Source: a bacterium HR40 (GTDB taxonomy: Bacteria; Pseudomonadota; Alphaproteobacteria; Geminicoccales; Geminicoccaceae). Taken from it: a stretch of 64,000 nucleotides of DNA. The DNA lies in NCBI GenBank assembly GCA_002898275.1, contig BEIQ01000004.1, forward strand, positions 62,001-126,000, given 5' to 3'. A program made the translations under genes and the position numbers. Positions 21,990 to 31,161 of the stretch are shown one piece after another. Each line of letters opens with the position of its first letter. Positions within the stretch are counted from its first letter, which is position 1. Under the pieces are notes generated by a model. It saw only the letters and a list, made by a program, of their open reading frames with translations, was not told where the DNA came from and did not search any database.

Positions 21990-24500
21990 TCAGAAACGGT
22001 CGAGCAGGCGCCGATAATAGTCGAGCTCGTAGGCGGGTCGGCGGCGATCGCCGGAGCGGCGGTAGAGCTCCTCGAGCACTCCGCGCGCCCGTCCGAGGTC
22101 GTACTGCTCCGGGATCTTCACCCCTTCGGTCTCGAAACCGCCCTCGTTGCGGGTGGCACGGCCCAAGGGATCGCGTCCGGGCCGCTCGAAGCTTCCCGGT
22201 ACCCGTCCCGGTCCCGGCTGCTGTGCCATCTGCTCGCGCAATTGCTCGAGCATCGCCTGTCCGGCTTGCCGCATTTGGTCGAGGGCGCGGGTCTGCGGAT
22301 CGGTCGCCGTCCCGGGTTCGCCCCGCTCGAGGGCATCGCGGGCCGCGCGCATCTGCATCTCGGCACTGCCGAGCGCCCGCGGCAATTCCATCCCGCTCTC
22401 CCCGAGCCGGCGCATGAGTTCCCCGAGCGCGCGCCGCAGGGCCTCCTGCTCGGCGGCCGCTCGCTTGGGATCCGCGGCCTCGCCGCGGGCGTCGTCCTGC
22501 CTCGGCTCGACGCCCTCTTCCCCTTCCTCTCGCGGCGGCCGCATGCCCTGACGGAGCGCCCGCTCCATGGCGAAGCTGCGCTCGAGGAGTCGCTGTTGCA
22601 GTTCGATCATCCGCTGCAGGTCGGAGAGGGCCTGCTCGCCAGGATGTTGCTCGGCCTGCTGTGGCACACCCGCCTGCAGGTTCTCCAGCATCTGTTGCAG
22701 CTGGGCGAGCATCTCGCGGGCGGCGTCGCGCATGCCGGCGCGCGCCAGTTCGCGCGCCCGCTCCAGCATTTGGCGCAGCTGGTCGCGGTTCACCGAACGC
22801 GCCGGATCGAGCGGCAGCGTCCGCGGCTGTTCGCCCCGGCGCAGCTGTTCCGCCAGCTGTTCCATGGCCCGCCGGCCGAGCTCGTCCAGATAGCGCTCGA
22901 GCGCCTCGGAGAGCTCGCGCATGAGCTGCTCGAGTCGTGCGTCCGCGGTGTCGTCGACGAGCGCCTGCTGCAGCTTTTCCTGCAGCTCGCGCAGCTGGCG
23001 TTCGGCGAGGGACAGGCTTCCATCCTCGATCAGAAGCGCGACGTCCCAGAGAAGGTCGACCACCGAACGGCGCGCCTCGGGAGTTCGCTGGCGGACCAGC
23101 CGGCTCGAGGCGACGAAAAGGGCGAGCGGCACGCTCACATCCACTCGCTGTGCCTCCGAACCTTCGGCCAGGGTCTGCAGCCGGATGGCGACGAGCGCCC
23201 AGCGGTCGGGATGTTCCACAAGGGCTTTGCGCTGGGCGATCACCGCCCGGGCGAGGGGGTGGCTGAACGGACGCTCGGGCAGGATCACTTCGATGGGTTC
23301 GCTGCGGCCGCTCTGGGCCCGGCCGTCGATGGCCTCGAGCTCGAGCCGCACCGGCAGCCCGGCGCGCGGGTGGGCGGTCAAATCGAGGAAGGAACGCCCG
23401 TCGAGCTTGCGGGGTTCGCGGCTGCCGCGCAGCAACGAGCGCCGTTCGGTGGTGCCACCCGGCTCGTCGCTCGCCTCGGGCGGCGATATGAAGAGCGCCA
23501 CCTCGCCGACGGCATAGTCGTCCTCGGCGGCGAAGCGGATATCGAGGGTGCGTCGCTGGGTCTCGACCGGTGGTCCGGCGAAGCGCACGGTGGGTGGCCG
23601 GTCGGGACGAACCGAAAGCTCGAGGCGGACCAGGGTTTCTTCGCCGCGGCGCACGCTCACCGCGCCATCGCGGTTCACGACCAAGCGTGCCTCGGCGCTC
23701 CCCGGCCCGAGGCGGGCAAAGGGAGCGGCGCCTGCGGGCCCGTCCAGAACGAAGGCCGCGGCATCGGGTGGCAGATGGTGGACCTGGGCGACGAGCTCGC
23801 TCCCCTCGGGCACTTCGCTGTGCATCGCGGTTTCTCCGTCCGCCGAGGGATCGAGGCGGAAGGGCGCGAGTCGTGTGTAGGCGGGGGGTGTCACCCAGAA
23901 TTCGAAGGCGAGTGCCGGGGCGCGGAGCGTCTCGCTCGGCGTCGGCAGGAAGGCACGGAGGAGCCGCCGTCCTGCATCCGGTCCGGCATCGACGAGGGCG
24001 ACGACGAGGAGGAGGAGAAGGGCAGCGCGCAGGGCCCAGCGGTCGACCCAGGGCAGGAAGGAACGCGGGGGGGAGACCCGAGTGCGGCGCAGCAGGGCGG
24101 CGAGCCGCTGCCGGTGAACTTGCCACAGGGTGCGGGCGACGGGATCCTCGGCGCCGGCGGCGAGTTGCTCGGCAAGCGCCCGCAGGGGACGGTGGGCCAG
24201 TCCGGAATCGCGCTCGATGCGCGCGAGCGCTTCCTCGCGCGACGGCCAGCGGACGGCGCGCGCCGCATGGGCGGCGGCGAACAGGCCGGCGCAGGCAAAG
24301 AGAGCGAGGCCGGCAGCGTGGACGAAGCCGGGCACATGCTCCCAAACGGCGAACAGCGCGAGGACGACGAACAGGCCGCCGATGCCAACGAGGGGCCAAA
24401 GCGCAGGCCACAGTCGCTCGCCGAGGATCGCCGCGCGTGCCGCCCACACCTGTCGTTCGAGGCGTGGGCTGCCGGAAGTGGCCTTCTGTTCCCGCATCAT
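21990..24500 (-). CDS. TIGR02302/DUF4175 family membrane protein
   Basis: Large 836-aa protein of unknown function conserved in alphaproteobacteria. It has two close membrane helices at about residues 30-80 and another near 145-170, then a long periplasmic part with beta-rich segments (FWVTPPAYTRLAPF; DDYAVGEVALFI). The C-terminal third is rich in Q, E and R and looks helical or coiled (ALERYLDELGRRAMEQ; LQQMLENLQAGV), ending in ELDYYRRLLDRF. The gene follows lysA with an ATGA overlap, the usual order for this family. The coupling to lysA and an amidase suggests an envelope role, but this is inference only. Confidence 0.88.
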   Translation of the reverse strand: MMREQKATSGSPRLERQVWAARAAILGERLWPALWPLVGIGGLFVVLALFAVWEHVPGFVHAAGLALFACAGLFAAAHAARAVRWPSREEALARIERDSGLAHRPLRALAEQLAAGAEDPVARTLWQVHRQRLAALLRRTRVSPPRSFLPWVDRWALRAALLLLLVVALVDAGPDAGRRLLRAFLPTPSETLRAPALAFEFWVTPPAYTRLAPFRLDPSADGETAMHSEVPEGSELVAQVHHLPPDAAAFVLDGPAGAAPFARLGPGSAEARLVVNRDGAVSVRRGEETLVRLELSVRPDRPPTVRFAGPPVETQRRTLDIRFAAEDDYAVGEVALFISPPEASDEPGGTTERRSLLRGSREPRKLDGRSFLDLTAHPRAGLPVRLELEAIDGRAQSGRSEPIEVILPERPFSHPLARAVIAQRKALVEHPDRWALVAIRLQTLAEGSEAQRVDVSVPLALFVASSRLVRQRTPEARRSVVDLLWDVALLIEDGSLSLAERQLRELQEKLQQALVDDTADARLEQLMRELSEALERYLDELGRRAMEQLAEQLRRGEQPRTLPLDPARSVNRDQLRQMLERARELARAGMRDAAREMLAQLQQMLENLQAGVPQQAEQHPGEQALSDLQRMIELQQRLLERSFAMERALRQGMRPPREEGEEGVEPRQDDARGEAADPKRAAAEQEALRRALGELMRRLGESGMELPRALGSAEMQMRAARDALERGEPGTATDPQTRALDQMRQAGQAMLEQLREQMAQQPGPGRVPGSFERPGRDPLGRATRNEGGFETEGVKIPEQYDLGRARGVLEELYRRSGDRRRPAYELDYYRRLLDRF

Positions 24501-25789
24501 GGCACGTCCCCTCCTGCCCCGCCGGGACCGGACAGCCAGTCCGGGACCAGCTCGTCGGCAAAGAGCTCGCGCGGTTCCCGCCGCTTGCGGATGACCGCGA
24601 CGCGGCTGCCGTCGACCAAAAGCTCGGCCGGCCGTGGTCGCGAATTGTAGTCGGTTGCCATGGTCGCACCATAGGCGCCGACCGTCAGAATGGCGACGAG
24701 GGCCCCGGCGTCGAGCGGCGGCAACAGACGGTTGCGGCCGAGTACATCGCTGCTCTCGCAGATCGGTCCGACGACGTCGAAAACAAGCCGTTCGTCGGCC
24801 GCAGCCGGTTCCTTTACCGGCACGATGGCGTGGAAGGCGTCGTAGAGAGCCGGGCGCAACAGCGTGTGCATGCCGGCATCGACGATCAGAAAACGCAGTC
24901 CGGCACTTTCTTTGCGTTCGATCACCCGGGCGAGCAGCACCCCGGCATCGGCGACGAACGCCCGGCCGGGCTCGAAGATCAGTTCCACCTCGAGCCCGTC
25001 GAACAGCCGTCGCACCTCGCGGGCAAGGGCTTCCGGCATCGGCGGTTCCTCGTCGCGGTAGCGCACCCCGAAACCCCCGCCGAGATCGAGCCTTTGCACG
25101 GGCAGACCGGAGCGGCGCAAGTCGAGGAGAAGATCCCGCGCCCGCTCCCAGGCCGAGACGAGCGGCGCGAGGGCGGTGATCTGGGAGCCGATGTGGAAGT
25201 GCAGGCCCACGAGGTCGACGGTGGAAAGGGCGCGGGCGCGGGCGAACAGCGCCGGCACCTCGCCGAGCGGAATGCCGAACTTGTCGCCGCGGCGGCCGGT
25301 TGCGATCTTGCCGTGGGTCGGAGCGGCGATGTCCGGATTGACGCGCAGCGCCACCGGCGCCACCCGGCCGAGAGCGGCCGCCAGCGCGGCGATGCGCTCG
25401 AGCTCGCCCGGGGATTCGACGTTGAACTGGAGGATACCGGCCTCGATGCCGAGGCGGATTTCCTCGTCGGTCTTGGCCACGCCGGCAAAGACGATGCGTT
25501 CGGCGGCGATGCCAGCGGCAAGCGCGCGCTCGATCTCGCCGCCCGAGACGGTGTCGGCACCCACTCCCTCCTGCGCCACGATCCGCAGCACGGCCAGATG
25601 CGGATTGGCCTTGACCGCGTAGCAGAAGCGCACCGGCAGGTCGGCGAACGCCCTCTTGAAGGCGCGGATGCGGTCGCGGATGCGGTTGGCGGAATAGACG
25701 TAGAGCGGGGTGCCGAAGCGTTCGGCGAGGGTCGCGAGTGGCACCTCTTCGACGCAAAGCTCGCCCCCGCGATAGGCAAAGGGGGTCAT
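24497..25789 (-). CDS. lysA: Diaminopimelate decarboxylase
   Basis: PLP enzyme converting meso-diaminopimelate to lysine, competing with MurE for the same substrate. The 430-aa product has the PLP lysine in CYAVKANP (K60), HFHIGSQ, GGGFGVRY, the EPGRAFV phosphate-binding motif and the dimer-interface GPICESSDVLG cysteine, then GAYG. The start is the ATG overlapping the lptM stop (ATGA). An in-frame upstream extension is inside other genes. lptM-lysA-TIGR02302 is a recurrent alphaproteobacterial order. Confidence 0.97.
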   Translation of the reverse strand: MTPFAYRGGELCVEEVPLATLAERFGTPLYVYSANRIRDRIRAFKRAFADLPVRFCYAVKANPHLAVLRIVAQEGVGADTVSGGEIERALAAGIAAERIVFAGVAKTDEEIRLGIEAGILQFNVESPGELERIAALAAALGRVAPVALRVNPDIAAPTHGKIATGRRGDKFGIPLGEVPALFARARALSTVDLVGLHFHIGSQITALAPLVSAWERARDLLLDLRRSGLPVQRLDLGGGFGVRYRDEEPPMPEALAREVRRLFDGLEVELIFEPGRAFVADAGVLLARVIERKESAGLRFLIVDAGMHTLLRPALYDAFHAIVPVKEPAAADERLVFDVVGPICESSDVLGRNRLLPPLDAGALVAILTVGAYGATMATDYNSRPRPAELLVDGSRVAVIRKRREPRELFADELVPDWLSGPGGAGGDVP

Positions 25790-25935
25790 GGCGCCTTCTC
25801 TTCGGCGGTGGGAGAGGAAGGAGTCGGCTCGGGCAGACGCAGCGGTCCGCGACGGCCGCAAGCCGAGAGCAGCACGACCAGGATCGCTCCCGCCGCGCGC
25901 AGCAGATGGCGGCGGATCGCCGCTCGCCGCATCAT
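25786..25935 (-). CDS. lptM: Small lipoprotein LptM (YifL-type)
   Basis: A 49-aa lipoprotein. It has a basic start MMRRAAIRRH, a hydrophobic segment AAGAILVVLL, and the lipobox LSAC immediately followed by GRRGPLRLPEP, the conserved CG.(R/K)GPL.LP signature of LptM. In Escherichia coli, LptM assists maturation of the LptD-LptE lipopolysaccharide translocon. It sits directly before lysA, its typical place. The first ATG overlaps the hydrolase stop (ATGA); the second Met codon is an alternative. Missed easily because of size. Confidence 0.9.
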   Translation of the reverse strand: MMRRAAIRRHLLRAAGAILVVLLSACGRRGPLRLPEPTPSSPTAEEKAP

Positions 25936-26753
25936 TCGGCCGCTGCCCGCAGGCTCGTCGCCTGCTCGAGGGCGGCGAGGGCATGGCGCAGCAGCTCGTC
26001 GATCTCCGGGGTATCGTAGATCCCGCTGTGGCTCGCCCCGGGGATAGTGCGCACCAACACCGGACGGACCAACACCCGCAGGAGAGCCTCGGTGTGCCGG
26101 CGCGGGACCACGCGATCCTCGCCGGCGGCGATCACCGCGACCGGAATGTCGCGGTCGGCGAGGTAGCGGTCGCTGCGGAAGGGATGCTTGAGCAGCCAGC
26201 GCACCGGCGCGAAGGGATAGCGGGCGCGGGCGATCGCCTCGAGGGAATCGAATGGCGTCACGAGGACGAGGCCGGCGAGGGGTCGCCGGCTCGCAAGCCA
26301 AGCCGCGACTCCCGAGCCGAGGCTGGCTCCGAAGGCGTAGGTGCGCTCGGGGGCGAGGCCGAAGGTCAGAGTGTCGAACAGGAACTCGGCGTCGGCAAAG
26401 AGGGCCTTTTCCGATGGCTCGCCTTCGCTCGGCGCATAGCCACGGTAATGGAATACGGCGATGTCGAAATCCCACAACCGTGCGGCGAGGAACGTCGTGC
26501 AGTCATCGGCGTTCCAGGCGTTGCCCGGGAAGCCGAGGACGAGGCCGCGACTCGGGCCGCGTGCCCGCACCAGATTGCCCACGAGCCGAAAACCTTCGGG
26601 GTTGACGAGTTCGATCCGCTCGCTGCGGGGAGGTAGCGGATAGAGGGGGGTGCGGGCGACGGCGCGCGGGAAGATCATCTCCTCTTGCAGCAGATAGAGG
26701 CCACCCACCACCGCACCCCAGGCCGCGACGCCGCCGATCAGATAGGGAACCAT
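25932..26753 (-). CDS. Membrane-anchored alpha/beta hydrolase (BEM46/ABHD13-like)
   Basis: A 273-aa protein with an N-terminal membrane helix (about residues 3-22) and an alpha/beta-hydrolase fold. It has the nucleophile elbow GASLGSG, an acid in GEDRVV and the histidine in GASHSG. The segment FPGNAWNADD and HYRGYAPSEG are typical of the YfhR/BEM46 group of serine hydrolases, whose substrates are mostly unknown. The ATG at 26753 is preferred. An upstream GTG-type extension would run into the 5' region of the divergent SDR gene. argH, which often precedes lptM-lysA, is absent. Confidence 0.85.
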   Translation of the reverse strand: MVPYLIGGVAAWGAVVGGLYLLQEEMIFPRAVARTPLYPLPPRSERIELVNPEGFRLVGNLVRARGPSRGLVLGFPGNAWNADDCTTFLAARLWDFDIAVFHYRGYAPSEGEPSEKALFADAEFLFDTLTFGLAPERTYAFGASLGSGVAAWLASRRPLAGLVLVTPFDSLEAIARARYPFAPVRWLLKHPFRSDRYLADRDIPVAVIAAGEDRVVPRRHTEALLRVLVRPVLVRTIPGASHSGIYDTPEIDELLRHALAALEQATSLRAAAE

Positions 26754-26857
26754 GACGCCCCTGGATCCGCGCTCGACTGGACTATCTTTAACGCGCGAGC
26801 GGGCGAGGTCCAGCTTCGGGCGGCGCAATCCGGGTCATTCGCGGAAGGAAGGCGGCG

Positions 26858-27637
26858 ATGGAGCGGATGCCAGGGGTGGCTCTCGTCACCGGCGCCGCCC
26901 GGCGGATTGGCGCCGCCATCGCCCGCGCGCTTGTCGAGGACGGCTTCGCGATCGCCGTCCACTACCATCGTTCGCGGCCGGAAGCCGAGGCGCTCGTCGA
27001 CGAGATCGTCGCGGCGGGCGGTCGCGCCATGGCCTTCGGTGCCGATCTCGCCCGCGAAGGGGAAGTGCGCGACCTCGCCGCCGCGGTGATCGCCGCGCTC
27101 GGGCCCATCGGGCTGCTCGTCAACAATGCCTCGAGCTTCCTTTCCGACACGCCGCGGGACAGCCCGCCGGAGGTCTTCGCTCGGATCCTGGCGACCGATC
27201 TGCGCGCTCCCATGGTGCTCACGGGGGCCGTGGCGGAAGCGCTCCCGAGGGGCATGGAGGCGCTCGTCGTCAACCTGGTCGATGCCCGGATCCTGAGCCC
27301 GACGCCCCATTATGCGAGCTACACCGCCGCCAAGGCCGGCCTTTGGGCCTTCACCGAGGTCGCGGCACTGGCGCTCGCTCCGCGCATTCGAGTGGTGGCG
27401 ATCGCTCCCGGCCTCGTTCTGCCTCCCGACGACTTCGACCGCGAGCGCTTTGCCCGACTGGTCCACGGCTCGCCTCTCGGCCGGCCGGTGGACATGGCGG
27501 AAATCGTCGAGGCGGTGCGCTTCTGTTTGCGCTGCCGTTCTCTTACCGGCACCATGCTGGTGCTCGATGCCGGCTGGCACATGCTGCGTAACGTGCCCCG
27601 GGGTATGCCTACGACGGACGACGGCAAGGCGTCTTAA
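26858..27637 (+). CDS. Pteridine-reductase-like short-chain dehydrogenase (FolM/PTR1 type)
   Basis: A 259-aa SDR. The cofactor loop reads TGAARRIG (residues 11-18), the RIG variant typical of pteridine reductases, followed by HYHRSR for NADPH phosphate binding. NNASSF (89-94) and the triad Asp142 (VDA), Tyr155 and Lys159 (YTAAK) match PTR1/FolM, where aspartate replaces the SDR serine. FolM reduces dihydromonapterin, and PTR1 reduces biopterin and folate. The substrate here is unknown, but a pterin is the best guess. The genome carries methanopterin-type genes 18 kb away, so a role in that pterin pathway is conceivable, not shown. Confidence 0.85.
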   Translation: MERMPGVALVTGAARRIGAAIARALVEDGFAIAVHYHRSRPEAEALVDEIVAAGGRAMAFGADLAREGEVRDLAAAVIAALGPIGLLVNNASSFLSDTPRDSPPEVFARILATDLRAPMVLTGAVAEALPRGMEALVVNLVDARILSPTPHYASYTAAKAGLWAFTEVAALALAPRIRVVAIAPGLVLPPDDFDRERFARLVHGSPLGRPVDMAEIVEAVRFCLRCRSLTGTMLVLDAGWHMLRNVPRGMPTTDDGKAS

Positions 27638-27703
27638 CCGCCCATTGACCCCACCCTCGCATGCTCGCGGGCGGTTGCGGCCGAGGAGCATGGAGGCGCG
27701 CCG

Positions 27704-28843
27704 ATGGGTGAGTGCCGGGGCCCTCACGGCAAGGCTCGAGCGATCGCGGTACAGGTCGTGAAGAGCCTGAGACGGCACGGTCTGCCGCCGACGCCCGAAT
27801 ATTACGAGCTGTTCTTCCTCTACCACGAGGGCAGTCATCCGGCGCTTGCCCGGGACATCGAGAGTCGCTTGGCGGCCGGAGAGAGCCTCGACGAGGCCAC
27901 TTGCCGAACCCTCTACGAGCGGCACGTGGCGCGCGCCGGCCTCGAGCAGGCCATCGAGCGAGCGGGCGAACAGCTGGCCGAGCTGGGCAGCCGGCTGGAC
28001 GACGAGGTGGCGGAAGCGGAGGTCGGCTTCCGCCAGAGTGCCGAGCGCATCGAACGGCTGGTGGCGCGCGCCGCGGACAGCGAGGAACCGCGCGAGCTCA
28101 AGGACCTCCTCGCGCGGGCTCTCGCCGAGACACGGGCGGTGGTGGAGGCGGCGCTGCAACTCGAGCACCGGCTGCACGTCACCCGAGCCGAGCTCTCTGC
28201 CGTCACCGAGGCTTTCATCTCCGCTCGCCGCGAGGCAGAGACGGATCCCCTGACCGGTCTGCCGAACCGTAGGCGTTTCGAGCGGGCGGTGGCGCATGCC
28301 GTCGAGCGGGTGCGGCGGGGCGGCCCGGCGCCGATCCTGTTGCTCGCCGACATCGACCATTTCAAGGACTTCAATGACCGTCACGGTCACGTCACCGGGG
28401 ACCTGGTGCTGAAAGCCGTGGCCCAGCTCCTGCGCCGCAATGTCGACGAGCGCGATCTCGTCTCCCGCTGGGGCGGGGAGGAGTTCGCGATCCTGCTGCA
28501 GCCGCGCGGCCTCGCCCAGGGCGAGGCGGTGGCCGAACGGTTGCGTCGCACCGTGGGCTCGCGCCGCATCCGGCAACGCACGACGGGCCGCGATCTGGGT
28601 ACGGTGACCCTGTCGATCGGCGTCGGTGAGGCGTCGCCGTACGACACGCCGGAGGAGTGGATCGAGCGGGTCGACCGCGCCCTCTATCGGGCAAAACGAC
28701 GCGGCCGCGACCGCGTCGAAGTGGCGGAACCGCCGGCGCGCTCGGTCTCGCCAGCCGAGATCGCCTTCACTCCGGGCGACGACGATGCGCCCGCAGCAGC
28801 CACTGTCGCGCCTCGGCTTCCGGCAGCGGAGGAGCGACCGTGA
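27704..28843 (+). CDS. Diguanylate cyclase (GGDEF domain)
   Basis: A 379-aa soluble protein. Its N-terminal half has the PTPEYYELFFLYHEG and helical segments that resemble the sensory part of other alphaproteobacterial GGDEF proteins. From about residue 180 there is an intact GGDEF domain: DPLTGLPNRRRF, ADIDHFKDFND.(H)GH, and the active-site RWGGEEFAI. The inhibitory site (normally RxxD five residues before GGEEF) reads DERD, so classical product inhibition is probably absent. Expected to make cyclic di-GMP. The C-terminal 25 codons overlap, on the opposite strand, the end of the degenerate EAL gene. Confidence 0.92.
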   Translation: MGECRGPHGKARAIAVQVVKSLRRHGLPPTPEYYELFFLYHEGSHPALARDIESRLAAGESLDEATCRTLYERHVARAGLEQAIERAGEQLAELGSRLDDEVAEAEVGFRQSAERIERLVARAADSEEPRELKDLLARALAETRAVVEAALQLEHRLHVTRAELSAVTEAFISARREAETDPLTGLPNRRRFERAVAHAVERVRRGGPAPILLLADIDHFKDFNDRHGHVTGDLVLKAVAQLLRRNVDERDLVSRWGGEEFAILLQPRGLAQGEAVAERLRRTVGSRRIRQRTTGRDLGTVTLSIGVGEASPYDTPEEWIERVDRALYRAKRRGRDRVEVAEPPARSVSPAEIAFTPGDDDAPAAATVAPRLPAAEERP

Positions 28844-30518
28844 CCGCCTGTAGCGCATCGCAGCCGATCTCGCGGGCGAGCCCGACGAGCTCGGGGGTAG
28901 CCGCATCCTCGGCCACCACCCGAAGGTCGAGGCCGTGGGCGAGACGCACCAAGTTCTCGAGCAGGAGCTTCTGCCGATGATCGTCGACGGCCGCGGCGAG
29001 CAGTTCGGCGGCGAGCCGCACGGTCCCGAGCGGCAAGCGCGCGAGCAGCGGCAGCGGTGGCCCTTGGCGATCGAGGCGAAGTGCCAGCCGGACACCACTG
29101 CTGGCGAGCGCCGCGGTGGCTTCGCCGATCTCCGCTCCGTCGTGGCCGAGCTGGTTCGGCTGCAGTTCGAGTTCGAGCGCGGCGCTCGGTACGCCGCTCT
29201 CGCGCAACGACGCCGACAGCCGTTCGACCAGATCGCTGCGCGCCAGCTGCCGGCGCGACAGGATCGGTACGGTCAGGCGCGCCAGTCGCAGACCCTCGGC
29301 ATGCCAGCGGGCGAGCTGGCGGATGGCGAGATGGGCGAGCGCCAGGGTCAGGCGATCCAGCTCGCCGACCAAGGCGGCGACCTCGCGCAGTTCGCTGCCG
29401 CAGAGGGCGACGTCGGCGGTGGGGCGCCAGCAGGGCACGGCGCCGAGACCGATGGGGCCCGGGCGCAATGTGGTCTGGGGCTGCAAGCCGAGCTCGATGG
29501 TCCCCTCGTCGAGGGCACGCGCGAAAGCGGGAGCGAGACGGCGAGCGCGCTGGTAGACGGCATCGAGCGCGGAGCAGGCAAAACGTTGCGGGCTCGCGCC
29601 AGCGCTGTGGCCCGGGAAGAGGAGGGTTTCGGCGATGCCGAGCAGCCGATCGGGATCGGTGCCATCGACCGGATAGACCGCCCAAGCCAGCGCCGGCGCG
29701 GGCGGATCTCGGCCGTTCGCGAATGGCAGCGGGGCGAGGAGCGCCCGTTCGAGCTTGCAGGCGACGGTGATGGCATCGCGCGGGTTCGGCAGATCCTCGA
29801 TCAGCACGGCCAGGCGGCTGGGTTCTGGCTCGAGCACCACATCCGACCGGCGCAGCCGCGAGCGCAGGCGCTGCACGAGAATCGTGCGCATGCGCTGCCA
29901 ACTCTCGGTTTCCTCCGCGACCCCGGGGGCGCCGAGGTCGACGAGCACGAGGGCGAACCCATGCCCTCGGCGACCATGGGCGGCAACTGCCCGGGCGAGC
30001 AGGACGCGCAGCTCGGTCCAAGGGTCGTCGCCGCGCGCCACCGCCGGTTGCGGCATTGCCGAGCGGGCGCGTGCCACGGCGAACAGGATGGCGCGGTCGA
30101 TGCGCTCGCTGTCGAGCTCCTCCTTCTCGAGCAGGTCGGCGATTCCGGCCCGCAACAACGCCGTCTCGCGGCCCGGCCGCCAGTCGTCGACGAGGAGCAA
30201 AACCGGCACCCCGAAGGCGGAGGCGAAGCTGCCGGCGCCCAATGCCGGGGGGATGTCCCCCGCGCCGCCGTCGACCAGGATGGCGTCGATCTCGCCGCGC
30301 AGGATGCCGCTCGTGGTGTCGTCCGGGCGTTCCAGTCGCAGCGTGCGATAGCGGCTGCCGCGGGCTCGCCGCAACAGCCGCTCGATCAGCTCGGCGTCGG
30401 AGGCTGCGAGCCCGACAAGAGCGACGGTCAATCCCGAGGGGGGAGCGGGTGCCGGCTCGCGCCCCTGAGCGCGGAGCGCCGCACGCGCGATCGAGGTCAC
30501 CCGGATCCTCTGGCCCAT
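28767..30518 (-). CDS. Degenerate GGDEF/EAL-domain regulatory protein
   Basis: A 583-aa protein with three recognisable but decayed modules. Residues ~30-150 look like a receiver fold (VALVGLAASDAELIERLL). Residues ~175-330 are a GGDEF-like region without a GGDEF signature. Residues ~345-575 are EAL-like: ELGLQPQTTL for the EAL N-strand and GAVPCWRP where EALLRW should be. LELELQPNQL stands for the ELTES motif, RLPLGTVRLA for the lysine loop, and VVAEDAATPELVGLAREIGCDALQ for VVAEGVET...GCD. Catalytic glutamates and the metal ligands are missing, so it is probably a c-di-GMP receptor or purely a protein-interaction module. It converges on, and overlaps, an intact cyclase. Confidence 0.8.
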   Translation of the reverse strand: MGQRIRVTSIARAALRAQGREPAPAPPSGLTVALVGLAASDAELIERLLRRARGSRYRTLRLERPDDTTSGILRGEIDAILVDGGAGDIPPALGAGSFASAFGVPVLLLVDDWRPGRETALLRAGIADLLEKEELDSERIDRAILFAVARARSAMPQPAVARGDDPWTELRVLLARAVAAHGRRGHGFALVLVDLGAPGVAEETESWQRMRTILVQRLRSRLRRSDVVLEPEPSRLAVLIEDLPNPRDAITVACKLERALLAPLPFANGRDPPAPALAWAVYPVDGTDPDRLLGIAETLLFPGHSAGASPQRFACSALDAVYQRARRLAPAFARALDEGTIELGLQPQTTLRPGPIGLGAVPCWRPTADVALCGSELREVAALVGELDRLTLALAHLAIRQLARWHAEGLRLARLTVPILSRRQLARSDLVERLSASLRESGVPSAALELELQPNQLGHDGAEIGEATAALASSGVRLALRLDRQGPPLPLLARLPLGTVRLAAELLAAAVDDHRQKLLLENLVRLAHGLDLRVVAEDAATPELVGLAREIGCDALQAVTVAPPLPEAEARQWLLRAHRRRPE

Positions 30519-30723
30519 TCCGCTTCCGTGCTACCGCCCATGGCGGATCGTCGGTCACGCCGGCCGCTGGGGCCGGTGCCGCCGGTCCGCCGGAATCAAC
30601 CTACGCGTTCGCTGCTCCGCGTCAAACGAAATTTCGGGATGTATACCGTGCCGATCGACACCCCGGGCACTCGGCGTCGGGGGCGTGCGACGGCCGGTTA
30701 CGAGCGCAGTCGGGAGGAACCGC
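30519..30723. promoter_or_regulatory. Divergent upstream region with an AT-rich palindrome
   Basis: The 205-bp gap between the divergently transcribed EAL-like gene and the response regulator must hold both promoters. It contains a small A/T-rich patch that stands out from the GC-rich surroundings, with the perfect 10-bp palindrome CGAAATTTCG at 30627-30636, followed by TATACC. This may be an operator or promoter core. No consensus -35/-10 pair is convincing. Confidence 0.3.
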
Positions 30724-31161
30724 ATGCCATCGGTCTCGCGCCACTCGCGTGACACCATCCTGTTGGTGGAGGACAATGCAGCCGATGCCGTGCTGGCCGT
30801 AGAGACCTTCCGGGAGTGTTGGCCTGGCGGGCGGATTCGGCATGTGCGCGACGGCACCGCCGCACTCGCCCACTTGCGCGGTTGTCTCGCCGGGGGTGCC
30901 GAGCTGCCGCGGCTCGTGCTGCTCGATCTCAACCTCCCGGGCAAGCACGGGCGCGAGGTGTTGGCGGAGATCAAGCACGATCCGGCGCTCGCCCACCTGC
31001 CGGTGGTGGTCCTGAGCACCTCCAACGCCGAGCAGGACATCCGCCACTGCTACGCCCTGCATGCCAACGCCTATGTCGCGAAGCCGGTGGAGCTCGCCGA
31101 TTTTCAGCGGGTCGCGGAGGCGATCGCGCGGTTCTGGCTGGAGGTGGTGGAGCCGGCTTGA
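30724..31161 (+). CDS. Single-domain response regulator (Rcp1-like CheY family)
   Basis: A 145-aa stand-alone receiver. It has the acidic pair VEDN (about residues 15-18), the phosphoacceptor aspartate in LLDLNLPG (D68), the LSTSN switch segment and the conserved lysine in AYVAKPV. The HDPALAHLPVVVLSTS pattern is typical of the phytochrome-linked Rcp1 group. There is no output domain, so it acts by binding a partner. The ATG at 30724 is preceded by GGGAGGA; the longer in-frame start at 30685 has no such site. Its last 19 codons overlap the end of the convergent LppC gene. No cognate kinase lies next to it. Confidence 0.9.
   Translation: MPSVSRHSRDTILLVEDNAADAVLAVETFRECWPGGRIRHVRDGTAALAHLRGCLAGGAELPRLVLLDLNLPGKHGREVLAEIKHDPALAHLPVVVLSTSNAEQDIRHCYALHANAYVAKPVELADFQRVAEAIARFWLEVVEPA

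Noticed and set aside
28767-30518. Calling the EAL-like protein an active phosphodiesterase
   Set aside because: EAL is replaced by a GAVPCW-type sequence, and the ELTES and lysine/metal motifs are degraded, so catalysis is unlikely.
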